From positions 21,035-85,034 of the forward strand of contig JARKQG010000073.1 of assembly GCA_029974035.1 (NCBI GenBank): a DNA stretch of 64,000 bases, in the 5' to 3' direction. This DNA is from Eubacteriales bacterium. Lineage in GTDB: Bacteria; Bacillota_A; Clostridia; Christensenellales; Aristaeellaceae. The translations under genes were made by a program, and so were the position numbers. Shown piece by piece: positions 1 through 8,163 of this stretch. A model generated the notes under the pieces. It was not told where the DNA came from and did no database searches. It saw only the letters and a program-made list of their open reading frames with translations. Every line of letters begins with the position of its first letter. Position 1 is the stretch's first letter.

Positions 1-1
1 G

Positions 2-466
2 AACCTGTGGCGCACCTACTTCAAGCCCATCACGAAGCGGCTGATCGACATCTGCCACGAGGCGGGGCTGATGGTGGTCTACCACGGCTGCGGCAACGCC
101 ACCGCCATCTACGAGGACTTCATCGGCATGGGGCTTGACGCCTACAATCCGCTGGAGTGCAAGAGCCACCTGGACATCGTGGAACTCCGGCAGCGCTTTG
201 GCTACCGGCTGGGCTTTGTGGGCAACATTGACGTGCGCGAAATGGAATCCGGCGACAAAAGCCGCATCCGCCGCGAAGTGCTGCACAAGATGCTGGGCGC
301 GGTGGACGGTCGCTGGGTGGCCCAGAGTGACCACTCCGTTTCGTCGGACGTGGCGCCGGAGAGCTACGCCTACATGCTGGAGGTCGTGCGCGAGTACGGC
401 AAATATCCGCTGGACCTCGAGCGCATCGAGCGCGAGTTGAAGGCGCTGGAAGCCGCCAAGACCTGA
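2..466 (+). CDS. URO-D-fold (uroporphyrinogen decarboxylase family) protein, C-terminal part
   Basis: The window opens inside this gene; 154 codons are visible and the frame is open to the left edge. The segment with HGCGN, then an N-P-L-E-C motif, then a G-N-I-D-V strand is typical of the C-terminal half of the URO-D/MtaA TIM barrel, where many anaerobe members are corrinoid or CoM-type methyltransferases rather than haem enzymes. The next gene starts 23 bases downstream on the same strand and belongs to the same broad fold, so the two are probably co-transcribed. No haem genes are nearby, which argues against true HemE. The substrate is unknown. Family confidence is high, function is inference. 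Confidence 0.8.
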   Translation, partial: NLWRTYFKPITKRLIDICHEAGLMVVYHGCGNATAIYEDFIGMGLDAYNPLECKSHLDIVELRQRFGYRLGFVGNIDVREMESGDKSRIRREVLHKMLGAVDGRWVAQSDHSVSSDVAPESYAYMLEVVREYGKYPLDLERIERELKALEAAKT

Positions 467-488
467 CGCGCCCAAAGGAGGGCCCCCC

Positions 489-1823
489 ATGAGCCGCTAC
501 CTGAACCTTCGGGACCGGTTTGGCCTGGATTCCCCGGACGGGCCGGCCCCCGGCCGCCTGCCCACGTCCTTTCTCGCGCTGCCCCGGAGCGATGTCGAAC
601 GCCTGCGCGCGCTGGGCCGGCGCAAGATGGCGCATGCCGCGCAGCCGGTCATGGAAGAGCGCCGGAAGATATGGCGCGCCGCCAACGACCTTCAAATGAT
701 CCGTCCCCCCATCTTTGTGGACGAGATCTGCTGGACGGAGATCGATGATCCCGCCCTGGCGCTCCGGTGCGTCCATCCCTTCGCGCGGGAACTGGAGGAC
801 TTCCTGACCAAGGAGCTCTACGTCGCGGATCACGCGCTCTGTGATCAGATCGTGGAACCCTTCATCGAAAATCCGCTGGTGACATACGACAGCGGCTTTG
901 GCATTGACGAGGTGGTGGATGTCCGCGCCACCCGGTTCAACCCGGAAGTCGTGTCCCGCCACTTCCACGTGCTGATCTCCACCATGGACGATCTGGAAAA
1001 GATCCGCGAACCGGAGGTGGCGGTGGACCGGGAGCGAACCGCCCAGTACGGCGAGCTGCTGAGCGAGGTCTTCTCCGGCATCCTCCCGGTGGTCACCGTG
1101 GGCGCCCGGGGGCTGTGGTTCACGCCCTGGGACTACCTGATCCGCGTGATGGGCGTCGATCAGACCTTTGTCAACCTTTACGATGAGCCGGACTTCGTCG
1201 AGGCGGTGGTGCGGCGCTACGTATCCATGGCCATGAAGCGCATGGAAAAGTACCGGAAGATGGGCATCTGGGCCAGCAACAACGCCCCCGTGCGGGTGGG
1301 CTCCGGCGGCTACGGCCTGGTCTCCGCCCTGAGCCCCCAGGCGGTTCACCCCGTCGCCTGCCCCACCGATCAGATGTGGGGCTGCGGCAACGCCCAGATC
1401 TTTTCCTCCGTGAGCCCGGCCATGCACTGGCAGTTCTCGCTCCAGTACGAAATGGAATGGCTGAAGCAGTTCGGCCTCACCTACTACGGCTGCTGCGAGC
1501 CCCTCTGGGGCAAGATGGATTTGATGGACAGGATCCCCAACCTGCGAAAGGTGTCCATGAGCCCGTGGAACAACTTTTCGGCGGCGGCGGAGCGCTGCCG
1601 CGGAAAGTACGTGATGAGCTGCAAGCCCTCCCCCGCCGTGTTCGCCGGGGACTCCTTCGACGAGGACGAAGCCCGGAGGGCCATTCTCGACATCCTGAGG
1701 GCCACAGAGGGCTGCGCCATTGAGCTGGTGATGAAGGACATCTCCACACTGCGCTTTAAGCCCGAACGGCTCCACGCCTGGAGCCGCGTGGCGCGGGAAA
1801 CCGTGACCGATTTCTACGGCTGA
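489..1823 (+). CDS. URO-D-fold methyltransferase-like protein
   Basis: 444 residues. The ATG follows an AAAGGAGG ribosome site. The C-terminal half has the layout of URO-D/MtaA-like proteins of anaerobes: a region with YYGCCEPLWG, a block with KVSMSPWNN and a strand with YVMSCKPSPA, where the Cys and Glu residues are candidate zinc or substrate ligands. The N-terminal 120 residues are less conserved. It differs clearly in sequence from the preceding gene, so the pair is paralogous folds rather than a recent duplication. A corrinoid-activating ATPase is encoded at 23275-24723, which suits a corrinoid-dependent methyl transfer role, but no corrinoid-binding protein is seen here. Function is inferred. 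Confidence 0.75.
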   Translation: MSRYLNLRDRFGLDSPDGPAPGRLPTSFLALPRSDVERLRALGRRKMAHAAQPVMEERRKIWRAANDLQMIRPPIFVDEICWTEIDDPALALRCVHPFARELEDFLTKELYVADHALCDQIVEPFIENPLVTYDSGFGIDEVVDVRATRFNPEVVSRHFHVLISTMDDLEKIREPEVAVDRERTAQYGELLSEVFSGILPVVTVGARGLWFTPWDYLIRVMGVDQTFVNLYDEPDFVEAVVRRYVSMAMKRMEKYRKMGIWASNNAPVRVGSGGYGLVSALSPQAVHPVACPTDQMWGCGNAQIFSSVSPAMHWQFSLQYEMEWLKQFGLTYYGCCEPLWGKMDLMDRIPNLRKVSMSPWNNFSAAAERCRGKYVMSCKPSPAVFAGDSFDEDEARRAILDILRATEGCAIELVMKDISTLRFKPERLHAWSRVARETVTDFYG

Positions 1824-1836
1824 ACGGGCGCCCCTT

Positions 1837-3021
1837 TCACGCCCCCGGCGGCGCGCTCACGCACTCCGACAACGTAAAGCGCCCGGCGCCGGGGTTATCG
1901 CCGGCCGCCTCCAGCGCGTCCAGATCGTTGAAGTGCCACCACTCCGAGGCCAGCGGCGTCAAGCCGGCCTCTGTGCAATAGCGCTGCAGCCTGAGGGCGG
2001 CTTCGTTCATCGCGGGCGCGGGCTCTGCCTTCCGCCAGGCGGTGCGGCTCCCCGAGCTGACGGGCTGGGAAAACGCGGCGGAGGCCTGGCTCAGCTCCTG
2101 AATGGGCGTGGGCATTTCATAGGGCTCAATTTTTGTCACCCGGGTGTAGCCATAACCTCCGGACGCCGCCTGGACGGTGCGGACCGCCTTGGCCAGGCTT
2201 ACGTCGATGGCCCCGCCCCGCTGGTGGTTGGAGAGCCGCGTGGACGCAAACCACGAAAGATGCCAGGGCGCGGAGGAGATGCCCTTCATCACCGCCGGGT
2301 TGTCCTCCGCCAAACCTTTCAGCGCCCGCACGATGGTCATCTGCACATCGTAGGGCCGGTACGCCTCGCAGAGTACCAGGGTTTCGCCGTTTTCAAGCGC
2401 CATCTTCTGCGCGGCGCATACCTTTTTTGCCATCGAGTACAATACCGGCATGATGAACTGCGCCTCGCCCAGGCGGAGGTTTTCCCGCTTGCCGGGATAG
2501 AGCGCCTTTCCGGTGACGCCGGGCAGCGCCACCCCGGAGGAGCGGACCACGGAGGCGTAGGCGTTGGTTGCGTCGTAGACCACGGAGGGCGCGACATCCG
2601 GCAGATTGACGAGGCAGTACCGTTCGTCCGCCCAGCCTTCGGCGGTCTCCGTCCGGGCGCGGATCCAGCCGTCCGAAGTGCCAATGACGGTAAACGCCGC
2701 GCCCGCCGCGAGATGTGCCACGGCCCTCGATCCGGCCTCTGGCTTTTCCCGCAGATAAAGGGGCGCGGCGGCATAGCCGGACGCCCCGTTGACGGGCAAT
2801 TCAAAGCCATCGGCCGCGAGGGGGCGCGGCGCATCGCCGGAGGTGGCGGCGGGGGTCGCCGTGGGCGCGGCCGATGGCCCGGGCGAGGGTTCGGGCGCGG
2901 CCGTCGGCGCGGGCGACGGCCCGGGCGCGGGCGGAAGCCAGGCACCGCGGACCAGTGCCGCCAGGGCCAGCGCCGCAAAAAGCGCCGCGAGTATGATCGC
3001 CGTCCGCCGTCCGCCGCCCAT
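1837..3021 (-). CDS. SH3-domain VanX-like D-Ala-D-Ala dipeptidase (peptidase M15D)
   Basis: 394 residues, exported or membrane-anchored: an N-terminal hydrophobic segment (about 9-24) is followed by a Pro/Ala-rich linker (about 30-66), a bacterial SH3-like domain (about 75-140) and an M15 peptidase domain. The metallopeptidase motifs are intact: Arg222 in EAYRP, zinc ligands His266 and Asp273 in SNHQRGGAID, and Glu360 and His363 in SEWWHF. The SxHxxGxAID plus EWWHF combination is that of VanX/DdpX dipeptidases rather than VanY. A likely role is cleavage of D-Ala-D-Ala or cell-wall peptide turnover outside the cytoplasm. GGGAGGG precedes the start. No vanHA or vanRS genes are nearby, so vancomycin resistance should not be assumed. 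Confidence 0.85.
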   Translation of the reverse strand: MGGGRRTAIILAALFAALALAALVRGAWLPPAPGPSPAPTAAPEPSPGPSAAPTATPAATSGDAPRPLAADGFELPVNGASGYAAAPLYLREKPEAGSRAVAHLAAGAAFTVIGTSDGWIRARTETAEGWADERYCLVNLPDVAPSVVYDATNAYASVVRSSGVALPGVTGKALYPGKRENLRLGEAQFIMPVLYSMAKKVCAAQKMALENGETLVLCEAYRPYDVQMTIVRALKGLAEDNPAVMKGISSAPWHLSWFASTRLSNHQRGGAIDVSLAKAVRTVQAASGGYGYTRVTKIEPYEMPTPIQELSQASAAFSQPVSSGSRTAWRKAEPAPAMNEAALRLQRYCTEAGLTPLASEWWHFNDLDALEAAGDNPGAGRFTLSECVSAPPGA

Positions 3022-3074
3022 GCGCGCCCTCCCGCTCCGCTTTCTCTTTTCAGCTTTTCCCCGCGCCTGGCCGG

Positions 3075-3596
3075 CTATGCGCCGGGCCAGGCGCCCGCTT
3101 CTTTTTTCATCGCGTAAATCAGGCGCGCCCGCCCGTTGATTGCAGCGGCCATGGCAAGCCGCATCCCCTTCTTCTCCAGCAGCCTGCGCGCCAGCGCGTT
3201 CTCCGCCCGGGTGGTGGTCATCACATATTCGACCCGCTCGGGCAGCGCCTCCATTGCCAGGCGGAACAGTTCGCTGCCGATGCCGCGCCGGCGGCGGGTC
3301 GGATCGATCACCATGACGCCCGCGTGGGCCACGCGGTCCAGCGCTTCGTCGGAAAAGCCGAAGTGCCTGCCCAGGTTCATCCTTGCCCGCCTTCCGGGCA
3401 CGGAAAAGGTGATAAACCCCACCAGCGCGCCGCCGTCAAAGGCGCCGAAGGCGTAGTTGTCAAATTGAAAGGCGCGCTCGATCAGGGCGCGGCTGCTCAG
3501 AATGAAGATTCCCCCGTCGTATTCCCAGCACCGCTGCTGCAGCGCCAGAATCTCGTCGACAAAACCGGCATCCAGCCGGGCGTATCGGTATTCCAT
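3075..3596 (-). CDS. GNAT family N-acetyltransferase
   Basis: 173 residues with the GNAT core. Motif A reads as an Arg-rich R-R-G-I-G loop around residue 96-100 (acetyl-CoA pyrophosphate binding), preceded by the VMVIDPT strand, and motif B follows with the ENALARRLLEKKGM helix. The small C-terminal domain is typical of the RimI/PhnO-like group. It stands alone on the minus strand, 54 bases before the VanX-like gene start; co-transcription is possible. The acetylated substrate cannot be deduced. Confidence 0.8.
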   Translation of the reverse strand: MEYRYARLDAGFVDEILALQQRCWEYDGGIFILSSRALIERAFQFDNYAFGAFDGGALVGFITFSVPGRRARMNLGRHFGFSDEALDRVAHAGVMVIDPTRRRRGIGSELFRLAMEALPERVEYVMTTTRAENALARRLLEKKGMRLAMAAAINGRARLIYAMKKEAGAWPGA

Positions 3597-3686
3597 GCTC
3601 TTTCACGCTCGCTCGTCCCAGATGGGCGCATGTGCCTTCATTTTCAGCGTATGCGCGCCCACAGGTGCCGGTTCGCAAAGCGCGAC

Positions 3687-3718
3687 AAAAAACGCGCCCC
3701 GCAACGGTGCGGGACGCG
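3687..3718 (-). terminator. Rho-independent terminator of the pyrR-uraA transcript
   Basis: Reading the minus strand, arms of 11 bases (3708-3718 and 3693-3703) pair with one mismatch around a 4-base loop and are followed by six T. It lies about 175 bases past the uraA stop codon; a repeat element occupies the interval, so the terminator was probably closer to uraA before insertion. Confidence 0.75.
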
Positions 3719-3734
3719 CGGGGGCGTTCGCGCT

Positions 3735-3896
3735 AGCAGACCACGAAGTCTAAGAACCGATGATAGGGCGCAGAGATTTTTCTGCCCGGCACGGAGCCGG
3801 AGCGCAGGCGTAGCAGCGCTAGGTCAAGCGGAGAGCGACACAGCCGGACAGGAAAAGATCCAGCCGTAGCGTGGGAATCAGGCTTCGCGGACTACT
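3735..3896 (-). mobile_element. 162-bp MITE-like repeat element, copy 1
   Basis: One of three copies of exactly 162 bp in this window (others at 9949-10110 and 15870-16031), here in inverse orientation. The ends form an imperfect terminal inverted repeat based on AGTAGTCCRCGAAGYYTA. The interior holds a second inverted pair (ttttcctgtccggc against gccggacagaaaaa), so the whole can fold into a long hairpin. There is no coding capacity. Between-copy identity is high but not perfect. The element sits between the uraA stop and its terminator, and its inner end contributes the TAG stop of uraA. No transposase of matching ends is present in the window. Confidence 0.8.
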
Positions 3897-5271
3897 GGGA
3901 CTGAGCCTGACGCTTTTCGCCGATGGAGAGAATCCCGTTGAGCGCAATGCCGAAGATCGCCGCGCCCGCGATGCAGGGCACGTTCACGCCGAAGAAGGGA
4001 ATCGTGCCGCCAAACTGGTACTGGCCGCCGAGGGCAATGACCATGATGCAGGCGATGACGGCGATGTTCTTGGAGGAGAACATGTCGGTCTTCTTTTCGA
4101 TCATAATCGCGATGCCCTGGGCCGCGATGGCGCCAAAGAGGTAGATTTCCAGGCCGCCGATGACCGGGGTGGGAATGGCGTAGATGGCGTCGATCAGCGG
4201 GGTAAAGCAGGAGATGACCATGGCGATGACCGCCGCCCCGATGAGCACCGACGTGGAGAACACCTTGGTGATGGCCATGGCGGAGATGTTTTCGCCGTAG
4301 TTGGTGCCGGCGGGGCCGCCGATGAAGCCGGCCACCATGTCGCCGATGCCGTCGCCGATCAGGTTGAGGCCCAGCTTGTCCGCAATGTTGTAGATCTTGC
4401 CGAAGCGCTTTTTGCGGGCCAGGTCATTGACGTAGATGTCCAGCTGGAACACATGGGCCGTGGATTCCGGAATCGTCGCGATGGCGATGGGCATGATCGC
4501 CCAGAGCGCCGCCATGGACGGCTTGGGCAGCGTAAAGATGGGCAGCGCGAACAGCCCGCTTCCGGTGGCTTCCGGCGAGAGGTGGCGGAAGAAGTCCAGC
4601 CCCGTGGCCTGCCCGATGACGGCGGCCACGATGCAGCCCACGGCCGGGCCCAGCAAAAGCGGCAGCTGGCTCAAAAAGCCCCTGAGATAACGGGAGAACA
4701 GCACCGTGCACAAAAGCGTGACCAGGGAGATCACCCAAGCCATGTTGGCCGCGGTGGCCTCGAGCCCCAGGGGGATCGCGTTGGGGCCGAAGCTGGCGGC
4801 GTCGCCCAGCGCGTTGCCGGCCAGCGTCAGGCCGATCACCATGGCGATGGGGCCGGTAACGGAGGCGGGCAGGATCTTGTCAATCACGTTCTTGCCGGAG
4901 GCCTTAACCAGAAGGCCCGCGGCAATGGACACGAAGCCCGACATCACGATGCCGAACTGGGCGGTGGCGATCCGCTCGTTCAGCGTCAGCGCCGCGATCT
5001 GATCCTGCGCCATCAGCGCCAGAATCGCCGACAGGTACGAGAAACTGGAACCATAGTAGAGGGGAATCTGGCGTCCGGTAATCAGAATGAAGCAGATCGT
5101 GGCAAGGCCGCTGGCGAAGATCGTGGTGGATACGTGGAAGCCGGTCAGAAGCGCCACGGTGATCGTCGCCGGGAACATGACCACCACCTGCTGCAGCGCG
5201 TAGAGCAGCAGCTTCCAGACCGGCGGCCGCTCATCCGGCAGATAACCGATGGCCTGATTCTGGTTTACCAT
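3892..5271 (-). CDS. uraA: Uracil permease (NCS2, uracil-xanthine permease family)
   Basis: 459 residues with about 14 hydrophobic segments. The conserved NCS2 signature is present as PESTAHVFQLD, with a later GPAGTNYGENISAMAITKV segment that matches the UraA/PyrP consensus around substrate-binding Glu residues. The start at 5271 is chosen because GGAGGAG lies just upstream and the protein then opens with MVNQNQAIGYL; the open frame extends further upstream but overlaps pyrR in another frame. It follows pyrR by 52 bases on the same strand, the usual pyrimidine salvage pairing, and should share its attenuation control. The TAG stop lies inside the end of repeat element copy 1. Confidence 0.92.
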   Translation of the reverse strand: MVNQNQAIGYLPDERPPVWKLLLYALQQVVVMFPATITVALLTGFHVSTTIFASGLATICFILITGRQIPLYYGSSFSYLSAILALMAQDQIAALTLNERIATAQFGIVMSGFVSIAAGLLVKASGKNVIDKILPASVTGPIAMVIGLTLAGNALGDAASFGPNAIPLGLEATAANMAWVISLVTLLCTVLFSRYLRGFLSQLPLLLGPAVGCIVAAVIGQATGLDFFRHLSPEATGSGLFALPIFTLPKPSMAALWAIMPIAIATIPESTAHVFQLDIYVNDLARKKRFGKIYNIADKLGLNLIGDGIGDMVAGFIGGPAGTNYGENISAMAITKVFSTSVLIGAAVIAMVISCFTPLIDAIYAIPTPVIGGLEIYLFGAIAAQGIAIMIEKKTDMFSSKNIAVIACIMVIALGGQYQFGGTIPFFGVNVPCIAGAAIFGIALNGILSIGEKRQAQSQ

Positions 5272-5323
5272 GGAAATACTCCTCCTCCTATACGAAACGC
5301 CGTCGCTGGCGTTTTCGGCGTCT

Positions 5324-5985
<662 letters not shown>

Positions 5986-5989
5986 GGAG

Positions 5990-6018
5990 ATTATAGCACG
6001 CGCGCGCCCCATTGGCAA
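5990..6018 (-). promoter_or_regulatory. pyrR-uraA promoter
   Basis: On the minus strand TTGCCA (6013-6018) is separated by 17 bases from a perfect TATAAT (5990-5995). It places the transcript start just upstream of the attenuator leader. Confidence 0.75.
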
Positions 6019-6111
6019 TCGATTTTTGTTACATTTGTGTCACAATTATGCAAGTTGCCAGCACATCTTGTGCTTTCTTCAGGTTCGGCCACCGGATGTG
6101 GTACCCGCGCC

Positions 6112-6735
6112 TCACAGGTCCTTCCTGGCAAACACCGCGTTTGCGGCAAAAAACGACGCGGCGTTTACGGCCAGCGCGCCCGCGAGAAACCCGGCGCCGA
6201 TCTGCCCTTCCGTCAGCCCGGCCCGCGCGGCGTTCAGCGCTCCCTCGGGAACCATGCCGCTCAGTGCGAACACCAGAATGAAGAGCGCCAGCGCCACGTA
6301 CCGGGTGGATTGGGCGCCAAACCGGTAGGCCAGCGGCAGCGTGACGCCGGTGTAGACGCTGGAGGCGAACAGCCCCATCGCCGCCGCGGAAAACGTGAGC
6401 GGCGGAATCCGCTCGAGCCCCGCGGCCCGCATCGCGGCAAAGAGCACCAGGTACAGCGCAACGCTGGCCACAAAGAGCACCAGCAAGAGCAGGTACTTGC
6501 CCAGCACCATATCGCGCCGGCGGATGGGCAGCGTCGTCATCAGAAGATCGATTTTGTACCGCTCGTCCACCACCAGATTGGTGGAAAAGAGTGAGTAGAC
6601 ACCGATGGTCAGGCACAGCATGAATAGGCCCACGCCGTTGACCGAAAAGATGAAGGCATACGCCACGAAGATCGCAAAGCCGATAAGCAGATACCTGCTG
6701 TTGGCGGTAAGCTCCTTTTTAATCAGCCAGAACAT
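6112..6735 (-). CDS. ABC-2 type transporter permease (ABC2_membrane_5-like)
   Basis: 207 residues with about six hydrophobic segments, the size and pattern of the single-subunit permeases that pair with YtrB/EcsA-like ATPases. The start at 6735 (MFWLIKKELT) is chosen because GGAGGG lies 9 bases upstream; an ATG seven codons earlier would itself encode that ribosome site. It overlaps the end of the ATPase gene by 17 bases, so translation is coupled. The polar LVVDERYKIDLLMTTLPIRRRDMVLGKY segment is typical of this family at a cytoplasmic loop. The substrate is unknown; export of a peptide or lipid-active compound is the usual guess. Confidence 0.8.
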   Translation of the reverse strand: MFWLIKKELTANSRYLLIGFAIFVAYAFIFSVNGVGLFMLCLTIGVYSLFSTNLVVDERYKIDLLMTTLPIRRRDMVLGKYLLLLVLFVASVALYLVLFAAMRAAGLERIPPLTFSAAAMGLFASSVYTGVTLPLAYRFGAQSTRYVALALFILVFALSGMVPEGALNAARAGLTEGQIGAGFLAGALAVNAASFFAANAVFARKDL

Positions 6736-7594
6736 GTCCCTCTTCCCTCCTGACATAGTGAAGCATCAGATCCTCGACCGTCGGCCGCTCGAAGACCGCC
6801 CCTTCGCCCAATAGCCTCCTCGCGGCGGCGCGGTCTGCCGTCAGCGCCTCAAAGCCGTACGCTCCCTCCCGCACGCCCACAAACAGCGCGCGCGCCGCCT
6901 CCGTCAAAAGCGACTGCGGCCCCTTGACGATGGCGTGATCGTCCAGCAGTTCGTCCTTCGGCCGGTCAAAGAGCAGCCGCCCCTCGTTGAGGAGCGCGAT
7001 CCGGTCGGCCACCTTGTCCAGATCGGAGGTGATGTGGGTGGAAAAAAAGACCGATTTGCGCTCGTCTTCGATCACGTGCCGGAGCAGATCGAGCAGTTCC
7101 TCCCGCACCAGCGGGTCCAGGCCGGAGGTCGGCTCGTCCATAATCAGGAGATCCGCCCCGTGGGAGAGGGCCAGCGCGATGGCCAATTTCATCCTCATGC
7201 CCTTGGAGAGCTCGGAGATCTTCTTCTCCTCTTCCAGGCGGAACAGGGCGATAAAGCGCCTGTACTCGCCCTCGTCCCAGGTTTTGTAAAAGGGCGCGAT
7301 CAGGTTTTTCATGCGCGCGATGCTCAGATGGCCGTAGAAGTGCCCCTCGTCCTGCACCACGCCGATCCGGTTTTTCAGCTCCGTTTCGCACCGGATGTGG
7401 TCCTTTCCCCAGAGACGGATCTCCCCGCTGTCCAGATGAATCTGGTTCAGCACCGCCTTGATGGTCGTGGTTTTTCCCGCGCCGTTGGGCCCGATAAACC
7501 CCATGATCTGCCCTTCCTCCAGGCTGAGGCTGAGGTTTTTCAGCTCGAAGCCACCATAGCGCTTATGAATGTTCCGGATTTCCAGCGACGTCAC
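6719..7594 (-). CDS. ABC transporter ATP-binding protein
   Basis: 291 residues. Walker A GPNGAGKTT is at 35-43, the signature is degenerate LSKGMRMK at 129-136 (LSGG replaced by LSKG, as in YtrB/EcsA-like exporters), and Walker B DLLIMDEP is at 148-155 followed by SGLD. Start GTG overlaps the TGA of the GntR gene (GTGA) with GGAGGAT just upstream, showing a tight operon regulator-ATPase-permease. The role is to power the adjacent ABC-2 permease at the inner face of the membrane. Regulation is likely through the GntR protein encoded first in the operon. Confidence 0.9.
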   Translation of the reverse strand: MTSLEIRNIHKRYGGFELKNLSLSLEEGQIMGFIGPNGAGKTTTIKAVLNQIHLDSGEIRLWGKDHIRCETELKNRIGVVQDEGHFYGHLSIARMKNLIAPFYKTWDEGEYRRFIALFRLEEEKKISELSKGMRMKLAIALALSHGADLLIMDEPTSGLDPLVREELLDLLRHVIEDERKSVFFSTHITSDLDKVADRIALLNEGRLLFDRPKDELLDDHAIVKGPQSLLTEAARALFVGVREGAYGFEALTADRAAARRLLGEGAVFERPTVEDLMLHYVRREEGHVLAD

Positions 7595-7971
7595 TTGACA
7601 TCCTCCTTATAGATCAGATCCATGAGGCGCTCGACCTCCTGCCGTCCGATGTCCAGCGCCACGGCCATGCGCACCGCCTCCGCCAGCTTTTCCTCCACCA
7701 TGCCCAGGCGCGATTCGTGCAGAAGTTCCTTGCTTCTGGGCGCGACAAAGGAGCCCTTCCCCGCGACGCTGGCGATGTAGCCTTCGCGCTCCAGTTCGTC
7801 ATAGGCGCGGGCGGTGGTGATGACGCTGATGCGAAGATCCCTGGCCAGCGCCCGGATCGAGGGCAGGAGCGCCCCCTCCGTCAATTCCCCGCGCAAGATC
7901 GCCCCGCGCATCTGATCGACAATCTGCTGATAGATGGGCAGGTCCGACGTGTTGGACAGGATGATGTTCAG
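7591..7971 (-). CDS. GntR family regulator, YtrA subfamily
   Basis: 126 residues when started at CTG 7971. The N-terminal winged helix (about 5-75) has the family opening N-I-I-L-S-N-T-S-D-L-P-I-Y-Q-Q, with LPSIRALARDL as the recognition region; the short C-terminal helix pair is the YtrA dimerisation module, not a ligand-binding FadR or HutC domain. CTG is preferred because AAAGGGAGG lies 8 bases upstream and YtrA homologues begin at this residue; the TTG at 8004 would lie almost on the predicted transcription start and lacks a ribosome site. It leads an operon with the ATPase and permease and should repress it through the palindrome at 7996-8022. Confidence 0.88.
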   Translation of the reverse strand: MNIILSNTSDLPIYQQIVDQMRGAILRGELTEGALLPSIRALARDLRISVITTARAYDELEREGYIASVAGKGSFVAPRSKELLHESRLGMVEEKLAEAVRMAVALDIGRQEVERLMDLIYKEDVK

Positions 7972-7995
7972 CGGTTCCGCCTCCCTTTGCGCGCT

Positions 7996-8022
7996 TACTG
8001 TCAATATACATTATATACAGTA
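7996..8022 (-). promoter_or_regulatory. Operator palindrome of the GntR-ABC operon
   Basis: TACTGT (7996-8001) and its exact complement ACAGTA (8017-8022) bracket a 15-base AT-rich centre. The palindrome covers the -10 box and the expected transcript start, a position suited to repression by the YtrA-type regulator encoded just downstream. Direct binding is inferred. Confidence 0.6.
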
Positions 8023-8037
8023 TGACCGGCCTGTCAA
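8010..8037 (-). promoter_or_regulatory. Promoter of the GntR-ABC transporter operon
   Basis: A consensus TTGACA (8032-8037) and TATAAT (8010-8015) stand 16 bases apart on the minus strand. This is the strongest-looking promoter in the window and needs tight repression, consistent with the overlapping operator. Confidence 0.8.
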
Positions 8038-8088
8038 GCCCTTGTGCGCAATCTTTACGTGCGCCCGGAGGGCGGCCCGCGCATTTTC

Positions 8089-8117
8089 TTGCCATTCTTC
8101 AAAAGTGACGCTATAAT
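8089..8117 (+). promoter_or_regulatory. Promoter of the EamA transporter gene
   Basis: TTGCCA (8089-8094) and TATAAT (8112-8117) are 17 bases apart, ending about 47 bases before the proposed start codon. Confidence 0.7.
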
Positions 8118-8163
8118 AAATGGAAAACCGCCCGGCGCGCCGGGCGCGAAAGCGGATGAGCGC

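Noticed and set aside
120..1775. Long open frame on the minus strand opposite the URO-D gene
   Set aside because: It is the shadow of a GC-rich gene: the plus frame has family motifs and a ribosome site, the minus frame has neither.
2..1823. HemE (haem biosynthesis) assignment for the URO-D genes
   Set aside because: Sequence resembles the methyltransferase-like branch and no other haem genes are nearby.
3735..3896. Small RNA gene or tRNA in the repeat element
   Set aside because: No tRNA cloverleaf or promoter of its own; repeated length and inverted ends fit an element better.
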